From NCBI GenBank assembly GCA_030531285.1, contig JAUNNW010000019.1:1-13731 (forward strand): a DNA stretch of 13,731 nt. Direction: 5' to 3'. Source of the stretch: Synergistaceae bacterium. Its GTDB lineage: Bacteria > Synergistota > Synergistia > Synergistales > Synergistaceae. The position numbers and the translations under genes were made by a program. Shown here piece by piece: positions 7,499 through 13,707 of the stretch. A model generated the notes under the pieces. The model made no database searches and was not told the DNA's origin. It was given only the letters and a program-made list of their open reading frames with translations. Within the stretch, counting starts at the first letter, position 1; each line of letters starts with the position of its first letter.

Positions 7499-8982
7499 TC
7501 TATCTCTCTCCCTTCTTCGGCACACCAGTCAGAAAGAATTTCTTTATCGTTGAACGGTATTTTTTTACCGTTGACTTCCATATAAGTTTCAGGACCTTTG
7601 CCTATTATCGCAACTATATCGCCCTTTGACATCATTGACAGCGCGTGATAAATCGCCTTTCTGCGGTCGGTTATTCTCAGGCATTCAACAGCGTGCTGAC
7701 TTGCGCCTGTTTCTAGAGCATCTATAATTGTCTCAGGATTTTCACTGCGCGGATTGTCATTCGTCAAGATAACGCAGTCAGCAAGTCTTGAGCCGATTTC
7801 TCCCATCAAAGTTCTCTTTGCCTTATCCCTGTCTCCGCCTGCGCCAAAAACTGCGATAAGTCTCCCGCTGCATACAGTTCGGAGCGCCGTAAGCAGTTTT
7901 TCCATTCCGTCAGGTGCATGAGCAAAATCAATTACGCAACAGCCTGAATCTTTAATCATGTATCTTTCAAGACGTCCCGGAATCTGCGGCATTACTTTAA
8001 GCGCTTTTACGGCAGTATCTGTTCTTATGCCGAAGAAAGCCGAAAGCGTAAGCGCCTGCATTGCATTCAGTATGTTATGCGTGCCGATTACCGGCAAAAC
8101 CGCTTTATAAATCTGTCCATTAATTTTAAGTCTAATATCTGTACCGGCTGCAGACACGGACATAATTTCCGCGCTGCAGTCTGCATCTGCATCTGCAAGA
8201 CTGTACGACACGGCGTGATTTTCATATTCCGTAAATATTCTTCTGCCGTATTCATTGTCGGCAAAAGCAGAAACCTTCCAGTCATTGCGCATATATTTCT
8301 TAAAAAGCAGTTTTTTTGCTTCAAAGTAGTTTTCCATGGTACCGTGATAGTCTAGATGGTCCTGTGTAAGATTGGTAAAACCAACGGTGTCAAAATAGCA
8401 GCCTTCAAGCCTTCCCTGCACAATTGCATGCGAAGACGCTTCCATAACACACGCCCTGCAGCCGTTCTCAACCATTTTTGACAGCTTGTACTGAATAATG
8501 TCTGCCTCAGGAGTTGTTCTCGGCGCTTCAGTCCTTTCCGCGCCGTCGTCGTAACAAACAGTGCCCAGCAGCCCGCATTTCATGCCTGCATAATCAAGAA
8601 TTGCCTTTGTCATGAACGTTGAAGTCGTTTTTCCGGTTGTGCCGGTTATTGCCACCATTTTAAGTTTTTCCGCAGGTCTGCCGTAAAGAGACGCGGCAAC
8701 AAGTCCCATGTTTCTTCTTACATCAGCGCAGATTATCTGCGGCACGTCAATGTCAAGTTTTTTTTCGCACACAAGCGCACATGCCCCGTGCTTCACTGCC
8801 TCCACGGCATAGCTGTGTCCGTCAGAATGTTCGCCTTTTACACATGCAAAAATCGTTCCGTCCAACGCTTTTCTGCTGTCAGCAGTCAAAAAATTCACAT
8901 CGGCACATTTTGCGTTTTCATTTGAAACCGTGAACTCAAGAGCTGTTTTTTTCAGTTCCGACACCAGTTCACCAAATTTCAT
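7495..8982 (-). CDS. murE: UDP-N-acetylmuramoyl-L-alanyl-D-glutamate--2,6-diaminopimelate ligase MurE
   Basis: MurE adds the third stem-peptide residue. The 495-residue protein has the N-terminal 'TADSRKALDGTIFACVKG' uridine-binding region, the P-loop GTTGKTT (114-120), 'TTPEA' (157-161), 'MEASSHAI', 'NLTQDHLDYHG' and 'YFEAKKLLF' with the likely carbamylated Lys223. DNPR at 409-412 is the motif that marks meso-diaminopimelate rather than lysine specificity, so the cell wall is predicted to be A1-gamma (m-DAP) type. ATG 8982 overlaps the ftsI TGA (ATGA) and is preceded by a near-perfect GGAGGTG 5 bases upstream, the strongest ribosome-binding site in the operon interior. Confidence 0.97.
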   Translation of the reverse strand: MKFGELVSELKKTALEFTVSNENAKCADVNFLTADSRKALDGTIFACVKGEHSDGHSYAVEAVKHGACALVCEKKLDIDVPQIICADVRRNMGLVAASLYGRPAEKLKMVAITGTTGKTTSTFMTKAILDYAGMKCGLLGTVCYDDGAERTEAPRTTPEADIIQYKLSKMVENGCRACVMEASSHAIVQGRLEGCYFDTVGFTNLTQDHLDYHGTMENYFEAKKLLFKKYMRNDWKVSAFADNEYGRRIFTEYENHAVSYSLADADADCSAEIMSVSAAGTDIRLKINGQIYKAVLPVIGTHNILNAMQALTLSAFFGIRTDTAVKALKVMPQIPGRLERYMIKDSGCCVIDFAHAPDGMEKLLTALRTVCSGRLIAVFGAGGDRDKAKRTLMGEIGSRLADCVILTNDNPRSENPETIIDALETGASQHAVECLRITDRRKAIYHALSMMSKGDIVAIIGKGPETYMEVNGKKIPFNDKEILSDWCAEEGREIE

Positions 8983-10688
8983 TCTGACACCTCCGAACTA
9001 TACTCTTTCGGAATTTTTGTCTCTATCTCTTCCACAATTGCTTTAAAAACAGGCGCTGAAATTACACCGCCGTAATATGCGCCTTGCGGCTCGCCTATGC
9101 TTATCAGCATTGCGTATTTTGGATTTTCGACAGGCCAAAAGCCTACAAACGAGCCTACATAACGCCCTTCCTGATACCGTCCTCTTTCCGAAACCTGTGC
9201 TGTTCCGGTTTTTCCGGCTATAGGCACTTTATCGGATTTTGCTTTCTGTCCGCCGCCTTCAGCAACAACCATCCCCATCGCGCTTCTTATAAACGCAGCG
9301 GTTTCTGACGACATAACCTGTGCGCGAATCCTTGGTTTTCCTTTGTGTACCGTTTTACCGTAATGGTCTGTTACTTCCTTTACTATATACGGCTTCATAA
9401 GTGCCCCGCCGTTGGCTATCGCTGAAATCGCCATGATTTCCTGAAGCGCGGTAACGGAAATACCCTGACCTATAAACACATTGGCAGGAACAGTTCCGAG
9501 CCATTCCTCAGGCGGTTTGATCTGTCCTTTTTCTTCGCCTGTCATTTCTATTCCCGAACGCTCACCGAAACCGTACTGTTTCAGAAGCCCGTACGCCTGT
9601 TCCCGTTTGACATCGCGGGACATAATCGACATCCCAACGTTGCATGAATTCATAAGTACATGCATCAAATCTTCACTTCCGTGCGCTTTTCTGTTGTTGC
9701 ATTTAATAATTTTATCCGCATACGGGATAGTTCCTTTACACAAGAAATGACTTGTATTCTTGTTGGCAGCACCGGCTTCCATAGCGATGGACATCATTAT
9801 CGGTTTAAAAACTGAGCCTGGTTCATAGTTTCTGCTTATAGCGTTATTTCTGCGTACATTCTCTCCCCTAAACGAGTTCCTGTCATTAGGATCCGCTGCA
9901 GGATAGCTGGCCATTGCCAGTACTTCACCGGTACGCGGGTTGACACATATTCCTGCTGCCCATTTTGCCTGTGCCTTTTCGGCGGCATCTATGAGATTTT
10001 TTTCCACAATTTCCTGAATTTTCGTATTTACAGTCAGTTTAAGAGATCCCGAAGTACCTTTTGAAGAACTCTCCATTCCGTTCATAGGGTCACTCATATT
10101 TCCGCCGCCTGAACGTGTCATAAAACGCGTACGGGGAGGCGAAAACAAAATATGATTCCATGCATGTTCGACTCCAGCCTGACCGTAGCCGTCTATATCG
10201 CAATATCCAAGCAGATGGAATGCCATTGCTCCGTTCGGATAATTTCTTACGTATTCCGTCTTTGTGTACAGCCCCGGAAGCTGCATCCCCTTAATTTCGG
10301 CCGCAAGGTCCATTTTTACGTTCCTCTTCAGCCAGTAAAAACGTCCGGGCTGCTGACGCGAGAATTTCCGTGCTGCATCTTCGCCGAAATATCTCGCAAG
10401 GTAATGAGCGTTTTTTGTTTCCCAGCTTTTGGGATCAATAAAAAAGCTGGCCGTCGGAACGGAAACTGCAAGCGCGGAACCATTGCGGTCCATTATGCTT
10501 CCGCGTGTCGCACTTACCGAAACGTTCGCCCAGTACTGACTGTGAGACTGATTTATAATTCTGTAATCAGGCCTTAAGGTTACCCAGGCCGTTTCAAGTG
10601 CGAGAACAAGAATGGCCGTATAGGCAAAGAACCAAACTGCTTTGGAAAAATGCGGAGTTCTCCTGTTTCCCTGACTAATTCTTTGCAT
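8979..10688 (-). CDS. ftsI: Septal peptidoglycan transpeptidase, class B PBP (FtsI/PBP3)
   Basis: This is a D,D-transpeptidase that cross-links septal peptidoglycan; the penicillin-binding domain faces outside the inner membrane. It has a short basic N terminus, one membrane anchor (about residues 18-39), the class B 'ATRGSIMDRNG' dimerisation-domain motif (60-70), and a C-terminal transpeptidase domain with S292-x-x-K295 (in YEPGSVFKP), SCN (348-350) and KTGTAQ (493-498). The length of 569 residues and the end soon after the catalytic domain mean there are no PASTA repeats, unlike SpoVD/Pbp2x-type Firmicute homologues. The ATG overlaps the upstream ftsL-like gene by 14 bases; its Shine-Dalgarno (AAGG) is weak. 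Its partner is expected to be the FtsW encoded five genes downstream. Confidence 0.95.
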   Translation of the reverse strand: MQRISQGNRRTPHFSKAVWFFAYTAILVLALETAWVTLRPDYRIINQSHSQYWANVSVSATRGSIMDRNGSALAVSVPTASFFIDPKSWETKNAHYLARYFGEDAARKFSRQQPGRFYWLKRNVKMDLAAEIKGMQLPGLYTKTEYVRNYPNGAMAFHLLGYCDIDGYGQAGVEHAWNHILFSPPRTRFMTRSGGGNMSDPMNGMESSSKGTSGSLKLTVNTKIQEIVEKNLIDAAEKAQAKWAAGICVNPRTGEVLAMASYPAADPNDRNSFRGENVRRNNAISRNYEPGSVFKPIMMSIAMEAGAANKNTSHFLCKGTIPYADKIIKCNNRKAHGSEDLMHVLMNSCNVGMSIMSRDVKREQAYGLLKQYGFGERSGIEMTGEEKGQIKPPEEWLGTVPANVFIGQGISVTALQEIMAISAIANGGALMKPYIVKEVTDHYGKTVHKGKPRIRAQVMSSETAAFIRSAMGMVVAEGGGQKAKSDKVPIAGKTGTAQVSERGRYQEGRYVGSFVGFWPVENPKYAMLISIGEPQGAYYGGVISAPVFKAIVEEIETKIPKEYSSEVSE

Positions 10689-11070
10689 GCGCCTTGTTCA
10701 CAAACGGATTAAACTGATCGAAAAATCCGTTTCCGGAATCAGCCGAAGGATTTACCGAAGCTCTGGCGGCAGTTACAGAACCTAAGTCAACATATATCAC
10801 CGGTGTATCCGCGCTGCTTGTCATATTCAAATGCTCTATGGCATAGGCATACACGTTTTCGGCAGAAAGCAGTTCACCGCAACGGCGTTCCATCAGCGCA
10901 TTCTGATTCCTGCGAGCTTCAATCTTTCCTGCGGTTTCCGCTGCGCGGCATTCCAGATTCGCGCTGTAAAGCCTCAGCATAAGGAGCAAAACAGCGCTGA
11001 GAAAAACACTTAAAAAGCAGAAAAGTATTGCCGGCGTGTTCACTCCGCGGTCTTCTTCATTGCAGCGCAT
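10675..11070 (-). CDS. ftsL: FtsL-like septal membrane protein
   Basis: This is a small bitopic protein of 131 residues at the position where ftsL normally lies, between rsmH and ftsI. It has a short charged cytoplasmic N terminus, one membrane segment (about 12-36, rich in L, F, A and V), then an Ala/Glu/Arg-rich stretch (about 37-65) that could form a coiled coil. 'LLSAENVYAYAIEHLNM' (67-83) resembles the S-x-E-R-I-E-x-I-A-x-E-x-L-G-M ending of FtsL/DivIC proteins. FtsL bridges FtsB/FtsQ to FtsW-FtsI and helps activate them. After the FtsL-like core there is a tail of about 48 residues that I cannot assign. ATG 11070 has an excellent AAGGAGGGAG site in the 12-base gap after rsmH. Assignment rests on architecture and position more than on sequence identity. 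Confidence 0.75.
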   Translation of the reverse strand: MRCNEEDRGVNTPAILFCFLSVFLSAVLLLMLRLYSANLECRAAETAGKIEARRNQNALMERRCGELLSAENVYAYAIEHLNMTSSADTPVIYVDLGSVTAARASVNPSADSGNGFFDQFNPFVNKAHAKN

Positions 11071-11082
11071 TTTTCTCCCTCC

Positions 11083-11988
11083 TTACTGCTGTTTGACGAA
11101 AATCCTAAGCTTTGCGCTTCTGGATTTTCTGTTGCGTTCAATTTCTTCTTCCGTCGGCGTCAAGGCTTTCCTCGGGCTTAATTCACCCAAACCATTTTCT
11201 TTCCATTCCCTAAAACGTCTTTTTGTCATCTTATCTTCAAGCGAATGGTATGAAATTACCAGTATTTTTCCGCCGGGAGCCAAAATTTTCAAAGCTCCGT
11301 TCAATGCTTCGTCAAGTGCGTCAAGCTCGTGATTAACCGCAATGCGCAGCGCCTGAAAAACACGCCTCGCAGGATGTCCGCCCATTTTCCTCTGCACAGG
11401 GGCAGGCAGAATCTTCCTTATCATTTCAACCAGTTCCGCCGTAGTGTGAACGGTTTCCCCATGTTCTCTCGCCCTCACGATGCCTCTGGCAATCTGATAT
11501 GCAAAACGTTCTTCGCCGTAATCCCTGAAAATTTCTGTCAGATCTTTGATGGACCAACTGTTGACAATATCGTCTGCCGTCACCTCTGCCTCAATGCCGT
11601 CTCCCCTGTCCATTCGCATATCAAGAGGCCCGTCTTCCTGAAACGAAAAACCGCGCTCTGCCTCAGTCAACTGGAGATTAGACACTCCCAAATCGAACAG
11701 CACGGCGTCAGCACGAAAATTTTCTCTTTCGAGCAAACCCGAAATATTGCGGAAATTGTCTGCTGCGATTTCAAATCTTCCGCTGTATTTCGCTAAATTT
11801 TCCGCTGCGATTTTTCTGGCGTCGGGATCCTGATCAAAGCCGACAACGCAGACATTCTCACACTTTGCAAGAATCTCTCCCGAGTGACCGCCAAGCCCCA
11901 GCGTAGCATCAACAAAGGTACCAAGTTTGTCCCACGGCTGAAGCGCTTCAAGCACCTCAGCAAGCATCACGGGAGTATGTTCTGTCAT
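11083..11988 (-). CDS. rsmH: 16S rRNA (cytosine(1402)-N(4))-methyltransferase RsmH
   Basis: RsmH (formerly MraW) uses S-adenosylmethionine to N4-methylate C1402 of 16S rRNA in the ribosomal P site. At 301 residues it is of normal size. It shows the N-terminal 'EHTPVMLAEVLEAL', the SAM-binding FVDATLGLGGHS (25-36), 'VVGFDQDP' (48-55), 'DLGVSNLQLTEAERGFSF' (99-116), PLDMRM (121-126), 'GHPARRVFQALRIAVN' and 'ISYHSLEDKMTKRRF'. The ATG overlaps the mraZ stop codon as ATGA, with GAGGG just upstream. It is the second gene of the cluster, as in most bacteria. Confidence 0.97.
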   Translation of the reverse strand: MTEHTPVMLAEVLEALQPWDKLGTFVDATLGLGGHSGEILAKCENVCVVGFDQDPDARKIAAENLAKYSGRFEIAADNFRNISGLLERENFRADAVLFDLGVSNLQLTEAERGFSFQEDGPLDMRMDRGDGIEAEVTADDIVNSWSIKDLTEIFRDYGEERFAYQIARGIVRAREHGETVHTTAELVEMIRKILPAPVQRKMGGHPARRVFQALRIAVNHELDALDEALNGALKILAPGGKILVISYHSLEDKMTKRRFREWKENGLGELSPRKALTPTEEEIERNRKSRSAKLRIFVKQQ

Positions 11989-12407
11989 AGACCCTCAAGT
12001 TCCTCGGAAAGTTCCGCCAAATCGGGCAAACCGCTGTTGTATTCCTTCCACCGCTCTGAATCCCAGATTTCGATATGGTCCTCTACGCCGACGACCGTTA
12101 TCTCTTGTCTGATATTTCCGTAACTGCGGAGTTGCTGGGGAAGCATTATGCGTCCGGCAGAATCTATCTCCTGCTCCATCGCGTTGGAGAACAAAGCTCT
12201 GCGCAGGTCGCGTGTTGATTTTTTGAACGAAGGAAGAGTATTCAGCTTTCCCTCAAAATCTTTCCAGCGCTGGACTGTATAGAGAATTATGCAGTGTTCG
12301 AAACCGATGGTAGCCACAACAACATTGCCCAGCTCGCCTCTGAAACGGGCTGGCAGAACGACTCTGCCCTTGCTGTCGAGTCTGTGCTCAAAGCTGCCGG
12401 CTAACAT
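11985..12407 (-). CDS. mraZ: Transcriptional regulator MraZ
   Basis: MraZ is a DNA-binding protein with two AbrB-like swapped-hairpin repeats. It forms ring-shaped oligomers and, in E. coli and some mollicutes, controls the dcw operon through repeats upstream of itself. The 140-residue protein shows both half motifs: LDSKGRVVLPARFR (10-23) and IDSAGRIMLPQQLR (81-94). The reading frame is open back to 12512, but ATG 12407 gives the conserved family N terminus (a few residues before the first DxKGR), and GGGGG at 12413-12417 lies 5 bases before it. The Shine-Dalgarno overlaps the third putative MraZ-binding repeat, so autorepression is plausible. First gene of the operon. Confidence 0.96.
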   Translation of the reverse strand: MLAGSFEHRLDSKGRVVLPARFRGELGNVVVATIGFEHCIILYTVQRWKDFEGKLNTLPSFKKSTRDLRRALFSNAMEQEIDSAGRIMLPQQLRSYGNIRQEITVVGVEDHIEIWDSERWKEYNSGLPDLAELSEELEGL

Positions 12408-12413
12408 CTTATC

Positions 12414-12439
12414 CCCCACTTTCTTCCACATATCCACCA
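12414..12439 (-). promoter_or_regulatory. Putative MraZ operator (three TGG-type direct repeats)
   Basis: On the minus strand TGGTG (12435-12439), TGGAA (12424-12428) and TGGGG (12414-12418) occur in the same orientation with starts 11 and 10 bases apart, about one helical turn. Known MraZ sites in E. coli are TGGGN direct repeats separated by 5 bases. Here the spacers are 6 and 5 and only the last copy fits TGGGN exactly. The block lies between the predicted transcription start and the mraZ ATG, and the last repeat merges with the mraZ Shine-Dalgarno. The assignment is inference from motif and position. Confidence 0.6.
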
Positions 12440-12444
12440 CTTCG

Positions 12445-12456
12445 TGACACAATTTA
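12445..12456. repeat. 12-base direct repeat, promoter-proximal copy
   Basis: TGACACAATTTA (plus-strand reading) occurs here and again, identically, at 12571-12582. On the minus strand this copy reads TAAATTGTGTCA and covers the predicted -10 and the bases up to the transcription start of the mraZ promoter. A perfect 12-mer repeated within a 264-base intergenic region is unlikely by chance. Confidence 0.75.
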
Positions 12457-12479
12457 ACACGATAGCATAAATTTTGCAA
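12451..12479 (-). promoter_or_regulatory. Predicted sigma-70 promoter of the dcw operon
   Basis: Minus strand: -35 TTGCAA (12474-12479), spacer of 17, -10 TAAATT (12451-12456). Each hexamer matches the consensus at 4 of 6 positions. Transcription would start near 12444, giving a leader of about 37 bases that contains the TGG repeats. I see no better candidate between the rnpB terminator and mraZ, but the match is moderate and unproven. Confidence 0.5.
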
Positions 12480-12504
12480 GAGGGAAAAAGCAAAATTTCC
12501 TTGA

Positions 12505-12559
12505 AAATCCACAAAAAATTAAGAAAATCTCATGTGGAAACTGTGAACTTTGTGGAAAA
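12505..12559. promoter_or_regulatory. Cluster of DnaA-box-like 9-mers upstream of mraZ
   Basis: Compared with the DnaA box TTATCCACA, I see TTTTCCACA (minus, 12551-12559, 8/9), GTTTCCACA (minus, 12533-12541, 7/9) and AAATCCACA (plus, 12505-12513, 7/9). Two further 7/9 matches lie in the mraZ leader: TCTTCCACA (12422-12430) and ATATCCACC (12430-12438), both plus strand and overlapping the TGG repeats. None is a perfect box and the region is AT-rich, so binding is a hypothesis. Confidence 0.35.
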
Positions 12560-12570
12560 CTTGAAAGCAA

Positions 12571-12582
12571 TGACACAATTTA
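12571..12582. repeat. 12-base direct repeat, distal copy
   Basis: This is the second copy of TGACACAATTTA, 126 bases from the promoter-proximal copy. On the minus strand both copies are preceded by ATCG (with two extra bases in the proximal one), so the similarity extends slightly past the perfect core. No good -35 is placed to make this copy a second promoter. Confidence 0.75.
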
Positions 12583-12637
12583 CGATTAAATGCTGACACT
12601 GCGGCGTATCCAGCAAAACGCAATATGTAAAAATTAC

Positions 12638-12668
12638 AAAAAAAATTACGCCCATAGGCGTAATTTTT
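12638..12668 (-). terminator. Intrinsic terminator of rnpB
   Basis: On the minus strand a 12-bp perfect stem (12657-12668 with 12641-12652) closes a 4-base loop and runs into a U tract (12638-12645). It starts four bases after the RNase P RNA P1 helix, so it is the natural rnpB terminator. It also separates rnpB from the dcw operon. The A-rich 5' side would give some U tract on the other strand too. Confidence 0.9.
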
Positions 12669-12671
12669 AAT

Positions 12672-13006
12672 GAGCATGCCGTAAGCCGGGTTTTGTGGGA
12701 GAAAACTCCTCCGGTCATTTATCTAGACCGCTTTTCGCAAAGCGGCTCAAGCAATCATACCCGGGAATCGGCGGGCAGCCTCAACTTCCCCTATTTGATC
12801 TTGCACCGGATGGGGCTTGCAAGGCAGCGCCATTACTGACGCTCCGGTGAGCTCTTACCTCGCCATTTCAACCTTACCCGAAGGCGGTATATTTTCTGCT
12901 GCGCTTTCCCTGGACTCGCGTCCGCCTGATATTGTCAGGCATCCTGCCCTTTGGTGCCCGGACTTTCCTCTTGCAGATGCCCCGCAAGCGACCGGACTGC
13001 ATACTC
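12672..13006 (-). ncRNA. rnpB: RNase P RNA (bacterial type A)
   Basis: This is the catalytic RNA that removes 5' leaders from precursor tRNAs. Reading the minus strand, the universally conserved pieces appear in order: GAGGAAAGTCCGGGC (12956-12970), GAGGTAAGAGC, CAAATAGGGG (12788-12797), CCCGGGTA (with the GGU that pairs with tRNA CCA, 12759-12761), TTGCTTGAGCC, TCTAGATAAATGACC, and AACCCGGCTTACGG (12679-12692). The ends pair as P1: 12999-13006 (GAGTATGC) with 12672-12679 (GCATGCTC), with one G-U pair. The 5' end at 13006 lies 7 bases after an extended -10 element. The layout resembles E. coli rather than B. subtilis RNase P, hence type A. Length is about 335 nt. Confidence 0.97.
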
Positions 13007-13013
13007 GCATGAG

Positions 13014-13022
13014 ATTATAACA
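13014..13022 (-). promoter_or_regulatory. Extended -10 promoter of rnpB
   Basis: On the minus strand TGTTATAAT (13014-13022) is a perfect -10 with an extended TGn. No recognisable -35 lies 16-18 bases upstream (GCATGA at 17). The first base of the RNase P P1 helix (13006) is at the right distance to be the transcription start. Confidence 0.75.
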
Positions 13023-13027
13023 CAATA

Positions 13028-13037
13028 AATTGCAATT
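13028..13037. promoter_or_regulatory. 10-base palindrome between divergent promoters
   Basis: AATTGCAATT is a perfect palindrome lying almost exactly midway between the two outward-facing -10 elements (13014-13019 minus, 13043-13048 plus). It could be an operator or just AT-rich promoter DNA. The palindrome itself is certain; its role is not. Confidence 0.4.
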
Positions 13038-13039
13038 CA

Positions 13040-13048
13040 TGCTACAAT
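13040..13048 (+). promoter_or_regulatory. Candidate extended -10 promoter of the dCMP deaminase gene
   Basis: TGCTACAAT holds TACAAT (13043-13048) with an extended TGn. The hexamer 17 bases upstream (ACACAA) is a poor -35. Start would be near 13055, giving a leader of about 23 bases with a Shine-Dalgarno. Its -35 zone abuts the rnpB -10, so the two promoters probably cannot be occupied at the same time. Confidence 0.5.
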
Positions 13049-13077
13049 GTAACAACCTTAATAATGGAAGTGAAACT

Positions 13078-13566
13078 ATGCAGCGTACAACATGGGACGA
13101 GTATTTTCTTCAAATTGCACGGCTGGTCGCAAGCCGCTCAACCTGCCTCAGAAAACAGGTGGGCGCAGTCATAGTCAAAGACCGCCATATTCTCGCAACG
13201 GGCTACAACGGAAGCCCTCAGGGCACAAGACACTGCACGGAAATAGGCTGCGTCCGTGAAGAAATGAAAATACCTCACGGCGCACGGTATGAAATGTGCC
13301 GTGCCTGCCACGGGGAAGAAAATGCAATACTCCAGTCAGCGCGACACGGCGTCTCAATCGAAGGAGCAGACATATACTGCACTCACAAACCATGCATTAA
13401 CTGCACAAAAATGATACTCAATTCCGGCATAAAACGCGTATTCTACGAAACCGACGACCTTCCGCTCAACGGGCTTCAGGAAGACTTAATCGCTCAGGCA
13501 AAGGTTGAATTTATACAATTAAAACTGAACGGGCAAAACTCTCAAAATTTTTCATCAATAACATAA
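13078..13566 (+). CDS. Deoxycytidylate (dCMP) deaminase
   Basis: This enzyme deaminates dCMP to dUMP, feeding thymidylate synthesis, in the cytoplasm; it is related to ComEB/T4 dCD. The 162 residues show 'RSTCLRKQVGAVIVKD', ATGYNGSPQG (40-49), 'GCVREEMKIPHG' and the zinc site H78 with C106 and C109 in the P-C-x-x-C motif (HKPCINC), plus the catalytic Glu80. The usual H-A-E motif reads H78-G79-E80 (CHGEENA). I chose ATG 13078 because GGAAG (13066-13070) lies 7 bases upstream; a TTG at 13030 would extend the frame but lies in promoter DNA. It is a single gene, divergent from rnpB and closed by a terminator. A general cytidine/tRNA deaminase is less likely, since the CRxxHxE...PCxxC spacing fits dCMP deaminases. 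Confidence 0.93.
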   Translation: MQRTTWDEYFLQIARLVASRSTCLRKQVGAVIVKDRHILATGYNGSPQGTRHCTEIGCVREEMKIPHGARYEMCRACHGEENAILQSARHGVSIEGADIYCTHKPCINCTKMILNSGIKRVFYETDDLPLNGLQEDLIAQAKVEFIQLKLNGQNSQNFSSIT

Positions 13567-13598
13567 AAGACAGCAGCTTAATACATTTTCACCTATTC

Positions 13599-13628
13599 GC
13601 AGCAAATATATTTTTTGCTGCTTTTTTT
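13599..13628 (+). terminator. Intrinsic terminator after the dCMP deaminase gene
   Basis: GCAGCAAA (13599-13606) pairs with TTTGCTGC (13614-13621) around a 7-base loop, followed by seven T (13622-13628). It sits 33 bases after the stop codon on the same strand, so the deaminase transcript should end here. Confidence 0.88.
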
Positions 13629-13679
13629 CGAAACAGAAATATTTTGGAAATTTTTTATTGCTTTTCCGCATTTTTACTA

Positions 13680-13707
13680 TTGACTTTTGCATTGTTTCGT
13701 GTATAAT
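13680..13707 (+). promoter_or_regulatory. Sigma-70 promoter for a gene beyond the right edge
   Basis: TTGACT (13680-13685), a 16-base spacer and a perfect TATAAT (13702-13707), with a T/A-rich upstream stretch that could act as an UP element. This is the best consensus match in the window. Transcription would start near 13714 and leave the window to the right; the target cannot be seen. The 51 bases between the preceding terminator and this promoter hold nothing else I can identify. Confidence 0.7.

Noticed and set aside
6974..7585. Plus-strand open frame of 203 codons antisense to murF
   Set aside because: It is a shadow of murF and the murE end; no motif and no promoter or Shine-Dalgarno.
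12408..12512. N-terminal extension of mraZ to 12512
   Set aside because: It would cover the predicted promoter and MraZ-like operator and is absent from the family; ATG 12407 has a ribosome-binding site and the conserved N terminus.
12408..12671. Replication origin, suggested by DnaA-like boxes in AT-rich DNA
   Set aside because: No dnaA, dnaN or other origin-linked genes, no perfect boxes and no clear DNA-unwinding repeats; a regulatory role before mraZ is the simpler reading.
12817..13055. Short open frames on both strands over the RNase P RNA gene
   Set aside because: The region is a structured RNA with all conserved RNase P blocks; the frames have no protein similarity I recognise.
13030..13077. 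TTG start giving the dCMP deaminase 16 extra residues
   Set aside because: The extension overlaps the predicted -10 and has no Shine-Dalgarno; ATG 13078 has GGAAG at good spacing and gives the normal N terminus.
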